A stretch of 64,000 bases of DNA, from positions 5,121,044-5,185,043 of the forward strand of contig NC_088301.1 of assembly GCF_032854445.1 (NCBI RefSeq), in the 5' to 3' direction. The notes beneath the pieces were generated by a model. It ran no database searches. It was not told where the DNA came from and saw only the letters and a list, made by a program, of their open reading frames with translations. Position 1 is the first letter of the stretch. The number at the start of each line of letters is the position of its first letter. The translations under genes and the position numbers were made by a program. Source of the stretch: Liolophura sinensis. Taxonomy: Eukaryota; Mollusca; Polyplacophora; Chitonida; Chitonidae. Positions 13,761 to 25,696 of the stretch are shown here, in pieces.

Positions 13761-14553
13761 CACCTCATACATGTGCATGTGCAGGGACCTCTCTATTCAC
13801 ACTTCATACATACATGTACATACAAGCGTTTCTCAGGTCAGCCCTCATTCATGTTTGAAGACTTCTTAGGTCAAACCTCATACATGTGCAGGGACTTCTC
13901 AGGTCAGGCCTCATACATGTGCATTGACTTTTCAGGTCAAACCTCATTCATGCTCTTAGCTCAGACCTCATACATGTGCAAGCACTTCTCAGGTTAGCCT
14001 CCATACATGTGCAGGGGCTTCTCAGGTCAGACCTCATACACATGCAGGGACTTCTCAGGTCAGACCTCATAAACGTGCAGGGGCTTCTCAGGTCAGACCT
14101 CATACACATGCAAGGACTTCTCAGGTCAGACCTCATACATGTGCAGGGACTGCTCAGGTCAGACCTCATACATGTGCAGGGACTTCTTGGGTCAGACCTC
14201 ATACATGTGCAGGGACCTCAGGTCAGACCTCATACATGTGCAGGGACCTCATACATGTGCAGGGACCTCAGGTCAGACCTCATACATGTGCAGGGACCTC
14301 TCAGGTCAGACCTCATACATGCGCAGGGACTTCTTAGGTCAGACTTCATATATGTGCAAGGATTTCTCAGGTTAGCCCTCATACATGTGCAGGGGCTTCT
14401 CAGGTCAGACCTCATACATGTGCAGGGACCTCATACATGTGCAGGGACCTCTCAAGTCAGACCTCATACATGTGCAGGGACTTCTTAGGTCAGACTTCAT
14501 ATATGTGCAAGGACTTCTCAGGTCAGCCCTCATACATGTGCAGGGGCGTCTCA
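13761..14553. repeat. 33-bp minisatellite (CTCATACATGTGCAGG core)
   Basis: About 24 imperfect copies of a 33-bp unit reading roughly CCTCATACATGTGCAGGGAC then TTCTCAGGTCAGA. The left end (13761-13950) is more degenerate. Some copies are shortened, for example near 14205-14280, where the CTTCTCAGGTC part is lost. Because 33 is a multiple of 3, several frames on both strands stay open (peptide unit LLRSDLIHVQG on plus, MRSDLRSPCTC on minus). These are repeat artefacts inside an intron of the minus-strand gene, not genes. Confidence 0.93.
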
Positions 14554-16505
14554 GTAAACCTGCATAAAGCTGTGTATATGTTGTCCATGCTTGCTCTCTT
14601 ACTGCAGTATATGTATACACAGGTAGAAGTTTAAACTGCACAGAAGAAAGATTTGCGGTTCATCTTGTCCAAGCCTACAGCAGAACATGTTTTTGCATAC
14701 ATGTAGCTGAAGGCTGTGAATGGTTGCTAAGGCCACAAACGACTAATTTCTACCCAGCCAATGGATTACTGAATACATGCATCTAAAAATCGTATTTCAC
14801 ATGGCCTAAAGCCTGCAGCAAATTGATGAAGCATGTGGTTGGTATCAGATTCCCAGTATTTAAGCACTTCCCCCTGTGAAAACAGTCAAAAGAGGAGGGG
14901 AGGACTCACAGTAGATCCTTGCAAGTCTGTCTGTGTTATGAAACTATCAAACAATCCTTTCAGACAAAAGCATTCCATCTGATGAAATTCCATATGCATG
15001 ATGCATGCAGCCTGTGGTAAGTAGAGTTGAGCATCTTACATGTAAATGCATTATGGTTGGTCTGAATTGGTGGTATTTACTGACAACTACCTTGCTGCAG
15101 GTAGCTGTACTAGTGCCTGTAGTGCAGTCTACTAACTTCCTGTGTAGCACTAATATAACTTTAGAAGTACTGTTTAATTAGTCCAATTTCCACATAAACA
15201 TCGCCAGGGTCTGGCAGAATATCAGTAATTACACCAATTACAACATTCAGTCGCAAAAAAGTGGTGATCAGTTTTCTTGGCTGCATACATTTACAAAGCC
15301 TGTCAAGTAGTAGAATGATGATCTAAAAGAACGTACATGTAGTACACCTGCTTCAAGAAAGAGGCCAAACTTTCTGCTACACATAGTTATGATTACACAT
15401 ACAGAGCGCCCATATCTCTAGTCGACTGACATTAGAGTTCATGTTTCACTACATTCTATAACAATGACACAATTCAGCTCACTGATCAATTCACGACCCA
15501 TACAATGACCTGAGATCACTGAATGACAACCATCCCATTCCTTCTCTCCGTGCTCCCATACAGCTTGGCATCAACAACATGCTGGGAACAGTTACTGGCT
15601 AAAAATAACAATAATGGGAATGGTGGACATTCCCAGGTTACGTAATCCAAGTTTCTATGTCCATAACATTGATCAGATGCAGTACACCTTCAGGTGTCAG
15701 AAAGTCTGAGACAATCACTTAGTATACAGTAATGTTATGTCACCTCTTACACTAATGATACTGGGTATCCAATGAAACACTGGTCGCAACACCTAATTAC
15801 ATACATGTCCATGTAAACGTATGCTTTCACTTTCATTATTTGCATATATATACCAAATAACTGACACGGATAGCCTTGCAAATGAAAAGGGTACACAAAC
15901 TATTCACCTACATGTACATCAAGCCCTGACATGTGGCTTTCCAAACCATCAACCCTAAATCCTGTACACCGTAAAAATGTAAATGCTACAAACCGATCAG
16001 CTACACTATTAATGACGGAATGATTCCATCGTTCACTCAATGAATCATTGACTGAATGTTGTGAATCTCACTAAAGTCAGGTCCATTATCTCACTCTATA
16101 TAATGACTTCTCACTAAGCTTCTATATCTGAAGGTCTGGAAGTACACCTGCCATTTGCCTCATCATGTTAAGTTACTTATTACTACGATTTGTCCTCTCC
16201 AATGAAGGACAGACTGGGGGTCTAGGGCCTTCTTTAAATTTGAATTGACCAACATATTTCACCTAAGCAAGGTAAATTTTACAGTCGGTAATCTTTGACT
16301 GATTTGATTCAAATATTCAACCTAAAACAATAACATTGTCACCTCAATGACTGTAAACCATAGACATAGCAGGAATATTATTTCTTAACCTTCCATGTGC
16401 AGTTTGGAAGAACTTTTTGGGATGCATACATACAATTCTTATCTGCTATGAACAGTTTTCAGCTTATGGCTGACACTAATCGACATGATATGAGAAGATA
16501 CTTAC

Positions 16506-16676
16506 GTTGATGTCTGTCTCGTAGTTGGTCCCGTCCAAGAGAAGAACCCTACACAAGACCATGTTTACTTTCTTCGGGCTCTTCCTGGGAGAGGACTTCG
16601 AGTCGGACTTCTGGCTGCTAAGAGTATCCCCTTTGCTTTTGGTCGGAGACGAACTGTTCGTGTGGTAATGCTTCTC
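16506..16676 (-). CDS. Protein 4.1-like, coding exon 2 (Ser/Lys-rich linker and start of FERM)
   Basis: The exon is 171 bases, 57 codons, phase 0 at both ends. The acceptor reads TTCTTCTGACCTAACAG and the donor is AAC|GTAAGT, close to consensus. Residues 1-37 are low-complexity Ser, Lys and Pro rich (KSDSKSSPRKSPKKV), with SP and basic clusters typical of the linker before the FERM domain in 4.1 proteins; phosphorylation there is plausible but inferred. From residue 38 the sequence NMVLCRVLLLDGTNYETDIN is the first beta hairpin of the FERM F1 lobe (family pattern CRVxLLDGTxYE). It joins cleanly to KNADGVVLFD of the next exon. CpG content is higher than in the flanking introns, as expected for coding sequence here. 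Confidence 0.9.
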
Positions 16677-17441
16677 CTGTTAGGTCAGAAGAAAACAGAA
16701 CAATCTTGGTCACTTTCGTTTTCTCAGAAAAGTAAGTCATTATACATAAGACTTCATCATGAAGATCATGAATGTCTGCAAAATGCACTGTCCAGAAATG
16801 ATGGTGCAAGTGTACAGATATCCTGCTTTGACTGTTTCAGCTGCTTGTCTGCTACGGCTACTGGATAGGCCATTTAAACAGTTTCTACTGTATATATCTC
16901 AACATACATGTACATATATGCAACACAATTAGTTTGTTGGATACTATTTAAGTGTTTTCCCAACAAAACAATTTAGAACACCTAACTTATTACTAAAGGG
17001 TAAAGACTAACCTGAAAACAATATAGCTCTAACCTTAACTCCTGACGTACATGTAGATAAAAAGTCCTAATCACACAGGATGTGCATGGAAAAGGGGAAA
17101 CAAGAAAAACAATACCAGTACAGAGCACAGAATTTTACGTGTGAAAAACTTTAGTGTGAAAATGTTCTCAGCAGTCCTAACCAGGTTTAACAATCACATC
17201 CTCCTCGCCCACATAAATTCACCTCTGACTTATTCATTCAGGAAACAGTGGGTCTAGTGCTGGCCCTACCTTGCTGTGGTTCTAGAGGCCAGGTCAATCA
17301 CAACCCTCCTAGACACCTGCATACTACAGCATATTGTTAGTCAGTTCACCCCAGTTTTAAATGGCCAGGTCCTTCATTGTTCTATGCACAACATACACCA
17401 TGATCTCAGTGTCCCTAAACAGGACACGGCCCAAAGGGAAT

Positions 17442-17443
<2 letters not shown>

Positions 17444-17485
<42 letters not shown>

Positions 17486-17493
17486 TATATATA
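17444..17493. repeat. AT/AC microsatellite
   Basis: (AT)n of about 32 bases, then ACACACA and a further ATATATATA. It produces open frames with YIYIY runs that are artefacts. Confidence 0.92.
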
Positions 17494-17825
17494 CTTATGT
17501 TTACACATTTAGAATCTTTAGATACACATTTGACAAAAAGTTGAAATTTGGACCGATCAGTTAAACTTAAGATTTTACTGACTTTTGTTTTACTTTCACA
17601 TTGCATGTTGTTTGCAATGTTTTATACACATCCATAAATATGACACATGCTTCTGTAAATTTAATCTATGACAAAATAAAAACATTAAGTACTTTTACTT
17701 CAGTTTCGAAGTCCTACAAAGTTTATAACGTGGACACATAATTTGTGCATGCATACTAAAGAATTTACTCCATACTAAAGAATACTGCCTTGTTAAAGGC
17801 CATGCACATCCACATTTAACAATAT

Positions 17826-18370
17826 GAACATGAATATTTGTAAACTTTTTAAATTAATACATGAGCAAAAACTTTACAGCCTGAAAACTACATTTTATTT
17901 ATTTCATCTGAATACGCAGTTTTTGAGTTACGTCATTATGACAACAGAGTGACGTCCTATTGCAAAATGACGTCGCCACTTTACGGCACGGTAGGGCTAA
18001 CTGCCTATCTTATAACATGGCACTGATTGTGTTTAGATCAAAGCATCGGGATAACATCATTAGTTTTGCAATATTGGAAACCCAAATCCATCCAAGAACA
18101 AGATTCAGAGGATCAGTCTAATCCTTTTTAATTAGTACTCTATATTCTATATACCACCCCATGTTAAAATTACCAGACTGGCCCTACTGTGCCGTAAAGC
18201 GACGACGATATGTCACAAAGGGACGTCACTCTGTTGCCGTAACGTCATATCTCGAAACCTGCATATTCTTTTCAATGTCCTCCTGAAGAATTTTAAATGA
18301 ATACAATGTAACATTTAAAAGCAACAATGTATATAATACTGACCACAAATTTATGCTTGAACACATTATT
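17826..18370. mobile_element. Foldback/MITE-like element with long imperfect inverted arms
   Basis: The segment around 17930-17997 (GTTACGTCAT, CAACAGAGTGACGTCC, CTTTACGGCAC, GTAGGGC) is repeated in inverted orientation around 18181-18255 (GGCCCTACTGTGCCGTAAAG, GGACGTCACTCTGTTG, AACGTCATATC). Weaker similarity continues outward (GAATACGCAG against GAATATGCAG; ACATTTTATTTATTT against ACATTGTATTCATTT) to about 17826 and 18370. About 180 bp of AT-rich sequence separates the arms. There is no open frame of note. Outer ends and a target-site duplication cannot be fixed by eye. It is best read as a non-autonomous DNA element. The arms carry several TGACGTC palindromes. Confidence 0.65.
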
Positions 18371-20459
18371 ATTTATTTTGACTAGAGACTACATGTTTTA
18401 TCCTGAGTCTGGATCTACGGTAACACACTTTTTAAGCTTATGGTGCACATCTTAGGAATTTGTGTGACCCTTTACCATGTGTTACTAACACATCTGCAGT
18501 TCCTAGTTTCACTTTTCTCACATGAAAATGTTTGTCCTAGGGTGGTTACTGCTAGACAGTCTGATAACAACCATACAGCAACTGTCTGACACTTGACTGA
18601 ATCTATCATTCAATTCCTGTTCCAAGAAAAGAAAGTTGGCATAACTTTTTTCTGGAAGACCAAATAGCACATACATGTGTGATAACACATATTGGTTAAG
18701 CTTGGGCACTAGAACAATGATAAAACCAGCTGTCAACCATTATGCAACACAAACAAAACTATTGAACAAACACAGAATACAAAACATGTAACAACATGCT
18801 TACTATATGACTACAGACAACTACAGACTCACAGGCACACTACTGGCCATACGAATGTCAGTACAAGTAATAGCTGTTTACATTTACATGCTATCTGACA
18901 TACCTTAAGGAAATGTTTGCATACATATGTATTATATAATTATGAGGGACATACTTCGTCACTGTTTAAATTAGTGTTCATCACCCTGAAAGATCTATAC
19001 AACTTCATCCAAAGCTTGATGTTGTTTGACAGTAATTTTTACATGGAACTGCTTCAAACTGATAAAGGAAATAGAATTTTGATTTTCCCAGAATGTACAT
19101 CATTGTAGAGGAATATTACAATCATTATCCCTTGATTCACCAATTTACTCATGCAGTAATTTCAATGCATAATAACCTGATGAGAGCTTCAGGGATTTCA
19201 GACATATAATCTGTAAGGTTATTCTTCCTGTTCATTTTTCATTTAAAAGTTTTGTGGAAAGCACAGATGAAAAAAGCTAATTTCATATTCAGGTCATCTA
19301 GCACACAGTCACACATATTAAATATATCATTTGAGTAAAATAACTAATCCTGTGTAATTAAATGCATGATTCATACTGATATATAACCCTGTAGTCTTAA
19401 CTGACAAGGTAGTGCTTCTTGTTGGTAGAATAAAATAAAAACTAAACATATGAAATTAGCTACGTATTTCTAATTTTCTGACAGGATGATAAAGTTTGAA
19501 TAAAACCACTAACTTTTCAGGCATATTAAACCTTATTGCTTGTACAACTTTGTTCATTTCACCCCTGCATCACAACCCATTCAGTATTTCCTTTTTTTTT
19601 TTTTTCTTGGACAAGATATTCTGACAAAAGATGACATTACTAAATACTTATGCTGGCACTGACGCAGAGCGTTTTTGCAAGGGGCCAAACGGCAAAGACA
19701 CTTGAACACAGCCCTACAACTCTCACAACGGCCGCACCCAGAAGCGGTGTGAGGCACGGCAAAGAGTTGTTGTATTGTTCAAATGACAGATAGTTAACAG
19801 CAATAAAAACAAGACGTGGATCTTAAGCAGAAATGGACCCGGAATAAGGATAGATACATTATTTGGTGGACAACATTATTATATGGAGCAAAACACGACA
19901 AATACAGTGGCGTTTAATTAAGGTAAGCTTATGGAACAATTTGTAATTACACTCCTACTGAGCTAATCATTGCTATACTAAATCATATCCACAGTGTATG
20001 CCTCTGTCTGTAATTGAAATCAGGAACATTAACTTGCAAGTGATGCCATAGCATGCTCAGTAAACATATCTTCAAAGATGAAGTTATGCTTCTATGGATT
20101 CACACTGCTTAAAATAAACAGTCTATGTCATTTAATTTTGAAAGGTATGTCACTAATCTAGCACTTTTCGTGCCACCTCTCATGCCAAAATGTCAGATAA
20201 CTGCAGGTCTCTATCAATGTCGCAAAAAATCAAACGTGTATTAATTAGATCTAAATTAACTTAGTGTACCACACAAATAAAAACTTCCCTTGAAAACACT
20301 AAATGTTACTTAGCCTGCAAATATGAGTTGGTTCATGGGTACAAACTGAACAAACACTCATGTAAGGACATACGGGTAAGATAAGACGTGCCAAATTATA
20401 CAGACTACTGAAGTGATCACCTTCCGATAACTGCTAGTTTAATCAAGAGTAAATCCAAA

Positions 20460-21060
20460 TCTTACACGGATCGCTTAAACTCGAGCGTTGTAGATCGAGT
20501 CACAGCAGGGTCAGAGCATGAAACGTTTTTTCCGAGGAAGATCACACATTCCAAGTAGCAAATAAGACAGAGTTAATCTCTCCTGGTGCACAAACCAAAG
20601 CTAATAAGGCCGTAATAGTAACACTCAGTTGGCATGTTATCAGACAGGCATTGGAAACATGGCCGCCTAAACAGCGATTCAAACCCAAACTGGGTCACGA
20701 CGCTCAGCGTAGCTGGGCTTTTATTTAGTAGTCCAGCCCTACCTGGGAGGGAAATTCCGAACTATGTAGCGATCGATTCAGTGAATATCGGTAACATTAC
20801 GTTCCTAAAATCACCCCAGCATACCTACTGATTTCCTAGATGAGCATGGTACAGGCCGTAAAAACACCTTGCAGACAAGCCGGCGCGAGACTTCGTCAAC
20901 CCAATGGTGAAGCAGCTCCAGTCACGTGATATCACAGGGCCTCGATTTACACACAAACTGATGACATCATGTGTTTTGTTTGTTTCTATTTCTGTCCTAC
21001 CACGTGGGAAAGAGCCCCCCTCCAACCTTAACGTCAATCACTCACATGTGCGTGTGCATA
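20460..21060 (-). promoter_or_regulatory. CpG-richer block in intron 1, possible alternative promoter
   Basis: This stretch has clearly more CpG than its surroundings (for example GCGATCGATTC, GCCGGCGCGAGACTTCG, ACGACGCTCAGCG) and an E-box-like TCACGTGAT. It lies between coding exons 1 and 2 of the minus-strand gene. Genes of the 4.1 family are known to use alternative promoters and first exons, so a second transcription start is possible. On the minus strand a donor-like GTGTAAG follows CGATCC near 20467. This is inference only: no start codon feeding into exon 2 is established. Confidence 0.2.
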
Positions 21061-22317
21061 CGACCGAATTACGCCAGGTATGCAATGAAGGGAAAATGTA
21101 ACATGCTCATGACAGGCAAAAACAGAGTTGAAACAAGCTAAAAATATAACGACGATACATGGCCCCAAGTTGTTTTCTGTTGGCATACAGTAAAACAGCC
21201 ACAGCAGAAACAAATCTAATAATAATTTTAAAAGACACTGACAAACTAAAGCGGAAGAAAACTGAATTTTCTCATTCGTGACCATTGGTTAAATAACTAA
21301 TAGGGTTAATTGCTCCTTCCCTCTAGGTTTCTGTGGAGGGGAAGAAAAAGAACAGCGCCCCTGGCTGTGATCATAAGATCATTCAAACCTGGTGGTTGGC
21401 CTCACTTACAGTTATACAAACAGCCTTCCAATGTGGTCCGTAAAATGAGCTCATTTTCATATATCTGTACTGTTATACTCGTCATGGCAAAATATGTCGC
21501 ACCGTACACAAATGTTGCTGCGCGAGTGTGATATTCCAGTTAGGTATAATCTCTCCATTTTCCAAATTCATTGATGTAATAAAAATACCTTGTAAGTATG
21601 GTCTATGATACAAACACAAAAACAAGAAGAAGAAAAGGGAGAAAAAATATACATTTTTTGTCATCTAGCTAACGGTAGGAATTACAGAAACAGTAGCTAC
21701 CTTTATACATCTACGTCTGTTTGCAAAATTATCTGGTTTTAGAAAACAAAAGATTAAAACTATTCTTACTTTTGCGTCATGTATTCATCATGTTTACTGA
21801 ATTTGTTATCAAATACAGAATATATAGAAGATCATTTACACTTCTTTCCTGGCATCAATATCAAAGGATATACCAAACTTCCATGCAGAGCGTACGTCAA
21901 CGGCCTACATGTATCTGCTGAACTGCAGCAGTTATCCCCCTTAGTCAGATATTTTCTAGACTATAACTTTCACCAAAGCTCCCCGACATATTCATCGCAG
22001 AACAGTTGTTTCAAGATTTAGCGCAGGTAACGATGCAGTTATACAGGATGATTTTATATAGACTGGATTCCGTCTTATTTTAGTAAGTAAAGCCCATTTT
22101 GTAAGCCTTTAAATTTTATCTTCTGCCTTGGAGGTACATTTACAATATGTTGTTCCACCATCATGCCTCCACTCGTAGGAACGTAATCCTACTCTATTTT
22201 CTTCAACTCTGTTTTTTTTACCAAGTGTGTTGAAAGTGTTCTTTTTTGGTTGGGAAAACCGATAATTCAAAAAAATCATACACCTGACTCAGTGCATCAT
22301 GTTAGTTTCATTGGTCG

Positions 22318-22400
22318 ATTGATTGATTGGTTGCTATACGTTTTGACGCCATGGGCAAGAATTTTGTCACATACATGACGGTGCCGATAAACGACATGAC
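22318..22400 (-). mobile_element. Decayed SINE tail fragment
   Basis: TTTTGACGCC, AAGAATTTTGTCACATACA and GACGGTGCCGAT match in order the 3' part of the SINE seen complete at 25697-25968, read on the other strand (there: GCCGTCGTATAAG, AATATTCTT). It is heavily diverged, and the tRNA-related head is absent. Confidence 0.5.
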
Positions 22401-22629
22401 GATAAACCATGACAATTAATGCCACCACACACTATACAGTATGCCTCTTTAGCTTCCCAGCTGAACGTAGTCTATTTCCTTCAGTGCATTTTTGTTCATT
22501 GGGAGTAATATAGCGTATCTATATATCTTGCTGCCAAATATAACAAAATAAAAAGACCAAGAAAAAACATAAAAAGGCTCAGTTGAAAAACATTTTCTGA
22601 TAGAATCGATATATAGATATCATACAACG

Positions 22630-22851
22630 GCATATATCTTCTTGTAAGACATGTCTGGCTGTGATTTGTGCGTGTGACATGGGTTTTCTAGTGAGACATG
22701 TCTGGATGTGATGTTTCTGTGTGGCATGGCTCTTCTTGTGACACAAGTCTGGATGTGCTGTTTGAGTGACATGGGTCTTCTTGTAAAACATGCCTGGATG
22801 TGATGCGTGTGTGTGTGAAATGGGTCTTATGGTGAGGCATGTCTGGATGTA

Positions 22852-22893
<42 letters not shown>

Positions 22894-25610
22894 CACGGCT
22901 CCTTCTTGTGACACATGGCTGGATGTGATGTGTCTGTGACATGGGTCTTCTGGTGAGACATGCCTGGATGTGATGTGTGTGTGTGTGACATGGATACTTT
23001 AGTGAGACAAGCCTGAGTGTGATTTGTGTGTGTGTGTGACATGGGTCTTCTGGTGAGAAAAGCCTGGATGTTACGTGTGAGTGTGACATGGGTCTTCTGG
23101 TGAAACATGTCTGGATGTGATTTCAGTGTGTGTGTGTGACATGGGTCTTCTGGTGAGACATATCTGGATGTGATGTGTATGTGTGTGTGACATGAGTTTT
23201 CTGGTGAGACAGGTTCGGATGTGATGTGTGTGCATATGTCTGACATGGCTCTTCTGGCGAGGCAAGCCTGGATATCATGAGTGTGTGTGTGACATATGTC
23301 GTCTAGTTAGACATGTCTGGATGTGACGTGTGTGTGACATGGATCTTCTGGTGAGACATGCCTGGATGTGATCTCAGTGTGTGTCTGACATGGGTTTTCT
23401 AGTGAGACATGCCTGGATGTTATATGTGTGTGCGTGACATGGGTCTTCTGGTGAGACATGCCTAGATGTGATGTGTGGATGTGCGTGTGATATGGGTCTT
23501 CTGGCGAGACATGCCTGGATGTGATCTCTCTGTGTGTGTGACATGGGTGTTCTTGTGAGACATGTCTGGATATGATGTGTGTGTGTGTGACATGGGTCTT
23601 CTAGTGAGACATGTCTGGATGTCATGTGTGTGTGATATGGGTCTTCTGGTGAGACATGCCTGGATGTGATATGTGTGTGTGTGTGACGTGGATCTTCTGT
23701 TGAGACAAGTCTGGATATGATTTGTGTGTGTGACATGGATCTTCCGGTGAGACATGCCTGGATACGATGTGTGTGTGTGACATGGATCTTCTGGTGAGAC
23801 GTGTGTGTGTATGCGTGCGTGTGCGTGTGTGTGTGTGTGTGCAACATGGGTCTTCTTGTGAGACGAGCCTGGATGTGATGAGTGTGTGATATGGATCTTC
23901 TGTTGGGACATGTCTGGATGTGATTTGTGTGTGTGACATGGATCTTCTGGTGAGACAAGCCTGAATGTGATGTACGTGTCTGTGTGTGTATGACACGGCT
24001 CTTCTTGTGAGACAAGTCCGAATGTGATGTTTATGTGTGAAAAGGGTCTTCTAGTGAGACATGCATGGATGTGATCTCAGTGTGTGTGTGACATGGGTCT
24101 TCTGGTGAGATATGTCTGGATGTGATGTGTATGTGTGACAGGGGTTTTCTTGTGAGACAAGCCTGGATATGATGAGTGTGTCTGACATGGATCTTCTAGT
24201 AAGACATGCCTGGATGTGGTATGTGTGTGAGTGACATGGGTCTTCTGATGAGACATACCTGGATGTGATATGTGTGTGTGATATGGGTCTGGATGTGATG
24301 TATGGATGTGCGTGTGACATGGGTCTTCTGGTGAGACATGCCTGGATGTGATGTGTGGATGTGTGGGTGACATGAGTTTTCTTGTGAGAAAAGCCTGGAT
24401 GTGATTTGTGTGTGTGACATGGATCTTCTGATGAGACATGCCTCGATGTGATATGTGTGTATGATATGGGTCTTCTGGCGAGACATGCCTAAATGTCTGT
24501 GATGTGTGTGTGTGACATGGATCTTCTGGTGAGACATGCCTAAATGTCTGTGATGTGTGTGTGTGACATGGGTCTTCTTGTGAGACAAGCCTGTATGTGA
24601 TGTGTGTGTGTGTGTGACATGGGTCTTCCTGTGAGACATGCCTGAATGTGATGTGTGTGTGTGACATGGATATTCTGGTGAGACAAGCCTGGATGTGATT
24701 TATGAGCCTGACATGGATCTTCTGGTGAGACATGCCTGGATGTCATATGTGTGTGTGTGTGAGACATGGATATTCTGGTGAGACAAGCCTGGATGTGATT
24801 TATGAGCCTGACATGGATCTTCTGGTGAGACATGCCTGGATGTCATATGTGTGTGTGTGTGAGACATGGATCTTCTGGTGAGACAAACCTGGATGTGTTG
24901 AGTGTGTGTGACATGGCTCTTCTGGTGAGACATGCTTGGATGTGACATGTGTGATATGGGTCTTCTGGTGAAACATGCCTATATGTGATTTGTGTGTGTG
25001 TGCGACATGAGTCTTCTTGTGACTCATGTGTGGATGTCGTGTGTGTGTGACATTTATCTTCTGGTGAAACATGCCTTGATGTGATGTGTGGGTGTGTGTG
25101 TGTGACATGGGTCTTCTTGTGAGACAAGCCTGTATGTGATGTGTGTGTGTGTGTGACATGGGTCTTCCTGTGAGACAAGCCTGGACGTGATGTGATGTGT
25201 GTGTGTGTGACATGGGTCTTCTGGTGAGACAAGCCTGGATGTCATTTGTGAGTGTAACATGAACCTTCTGGTGAGACATGCCTGAATGTGATGTGTGGGT
25301 GTGTGTGACATTGGTCTTCTGGTGAGACATGCCTGGATGTGATGTGTGGGTGTGTGTGACATTGGTCTTCTTGTGAGACATGCCTGGATGTGATGTGTCA
25401 GTGTGTGTGACATTGATCTTCTGGTGAGACATGCCTGGGTGTGATGTGTGGGTGTGTGTGACATTGGTCTTCTTGTGAGACATGCCTGGATGTGGTGTGT
25501 GAGTGTGTGTGACATTGATCTTCTGGTGAGACATGCCTGGGTGTGATGTGTGGGTGTGTGTGTGACATTTATCTTCTGGGGACACAAGCCTGGATGTGAT
25601 ATGTGTGTAG
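22630..25610. repeat. Large CA/TG-rich minisatellite complex, about 46-51 bp unit
   Basis: About 3 kb of tandem copies. Each has a conserved core (plus strand) TGACATGGGTCTTCTGGTGA then GACATGCCTGGATGTGATG, followed by a (TG)n tail of variable length. Unit length varies (46-51 bp) because the (TG)n part expands and contracts; one long (TG)n run lies at 22854-22892. Local higher-order duplication is visible: a two-unit block of about 106 bp near 24662-24767 recurs at 24768-24873. Minus-strand frames of 60-285 codons with SHPGMSHQKTHVTHTH repeats arise from this array and carry no domain. It lies inside an intron of the minus-strand gene. Confidence 0.93.
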
Positions 25611-25696
25611 GTCTTCAGAGACAAATGTGAATATCTGCCAGTAACATGGATGTGCATTTGACATAGGTCAGGGTGTTACCAATGTCTAAGTGTATG

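Larger units (their letters stand above)
6862..16505 (-). other. Intron 2 of the 4.1-like gene (about 9.6 kb)
   Basis: Bounded by donor GTAAGT (16505 downwards) and acceptor TTTACAG (ending 6862). It contains short microsatellites at 7.14 and 7.74 kb, G-rich and A-rich runs near 8.39 and 8.87 kb, a 33-bp minisatellite at 13.8-14.55 kb and many TACATGTA palindromes. No additional exon with splice signals and recognisable protein sequence was found. Open frames such as those at 10996-11271 and 9786-9983 are AT-rich, lack motifs and are treated as chance. Confidence 0.75.

Noticed and set aside
13611-14641. Plus and minus frames with LLRSDLIHVQG or MRSDLRSPCTC repeats.
   Set aside because: Open only because the repeat unit is 33 bp; both strands are open at once.
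22579-25657. Many overlapping minus-strand frames up to 285 codons rich in Ser, His, Thr (SHPGMSHQKTHVTHTH).
   Set aside because: They come from the 46-51 bp tandem array; frames shift with (TG)n length, no domain, start context or splice logic.
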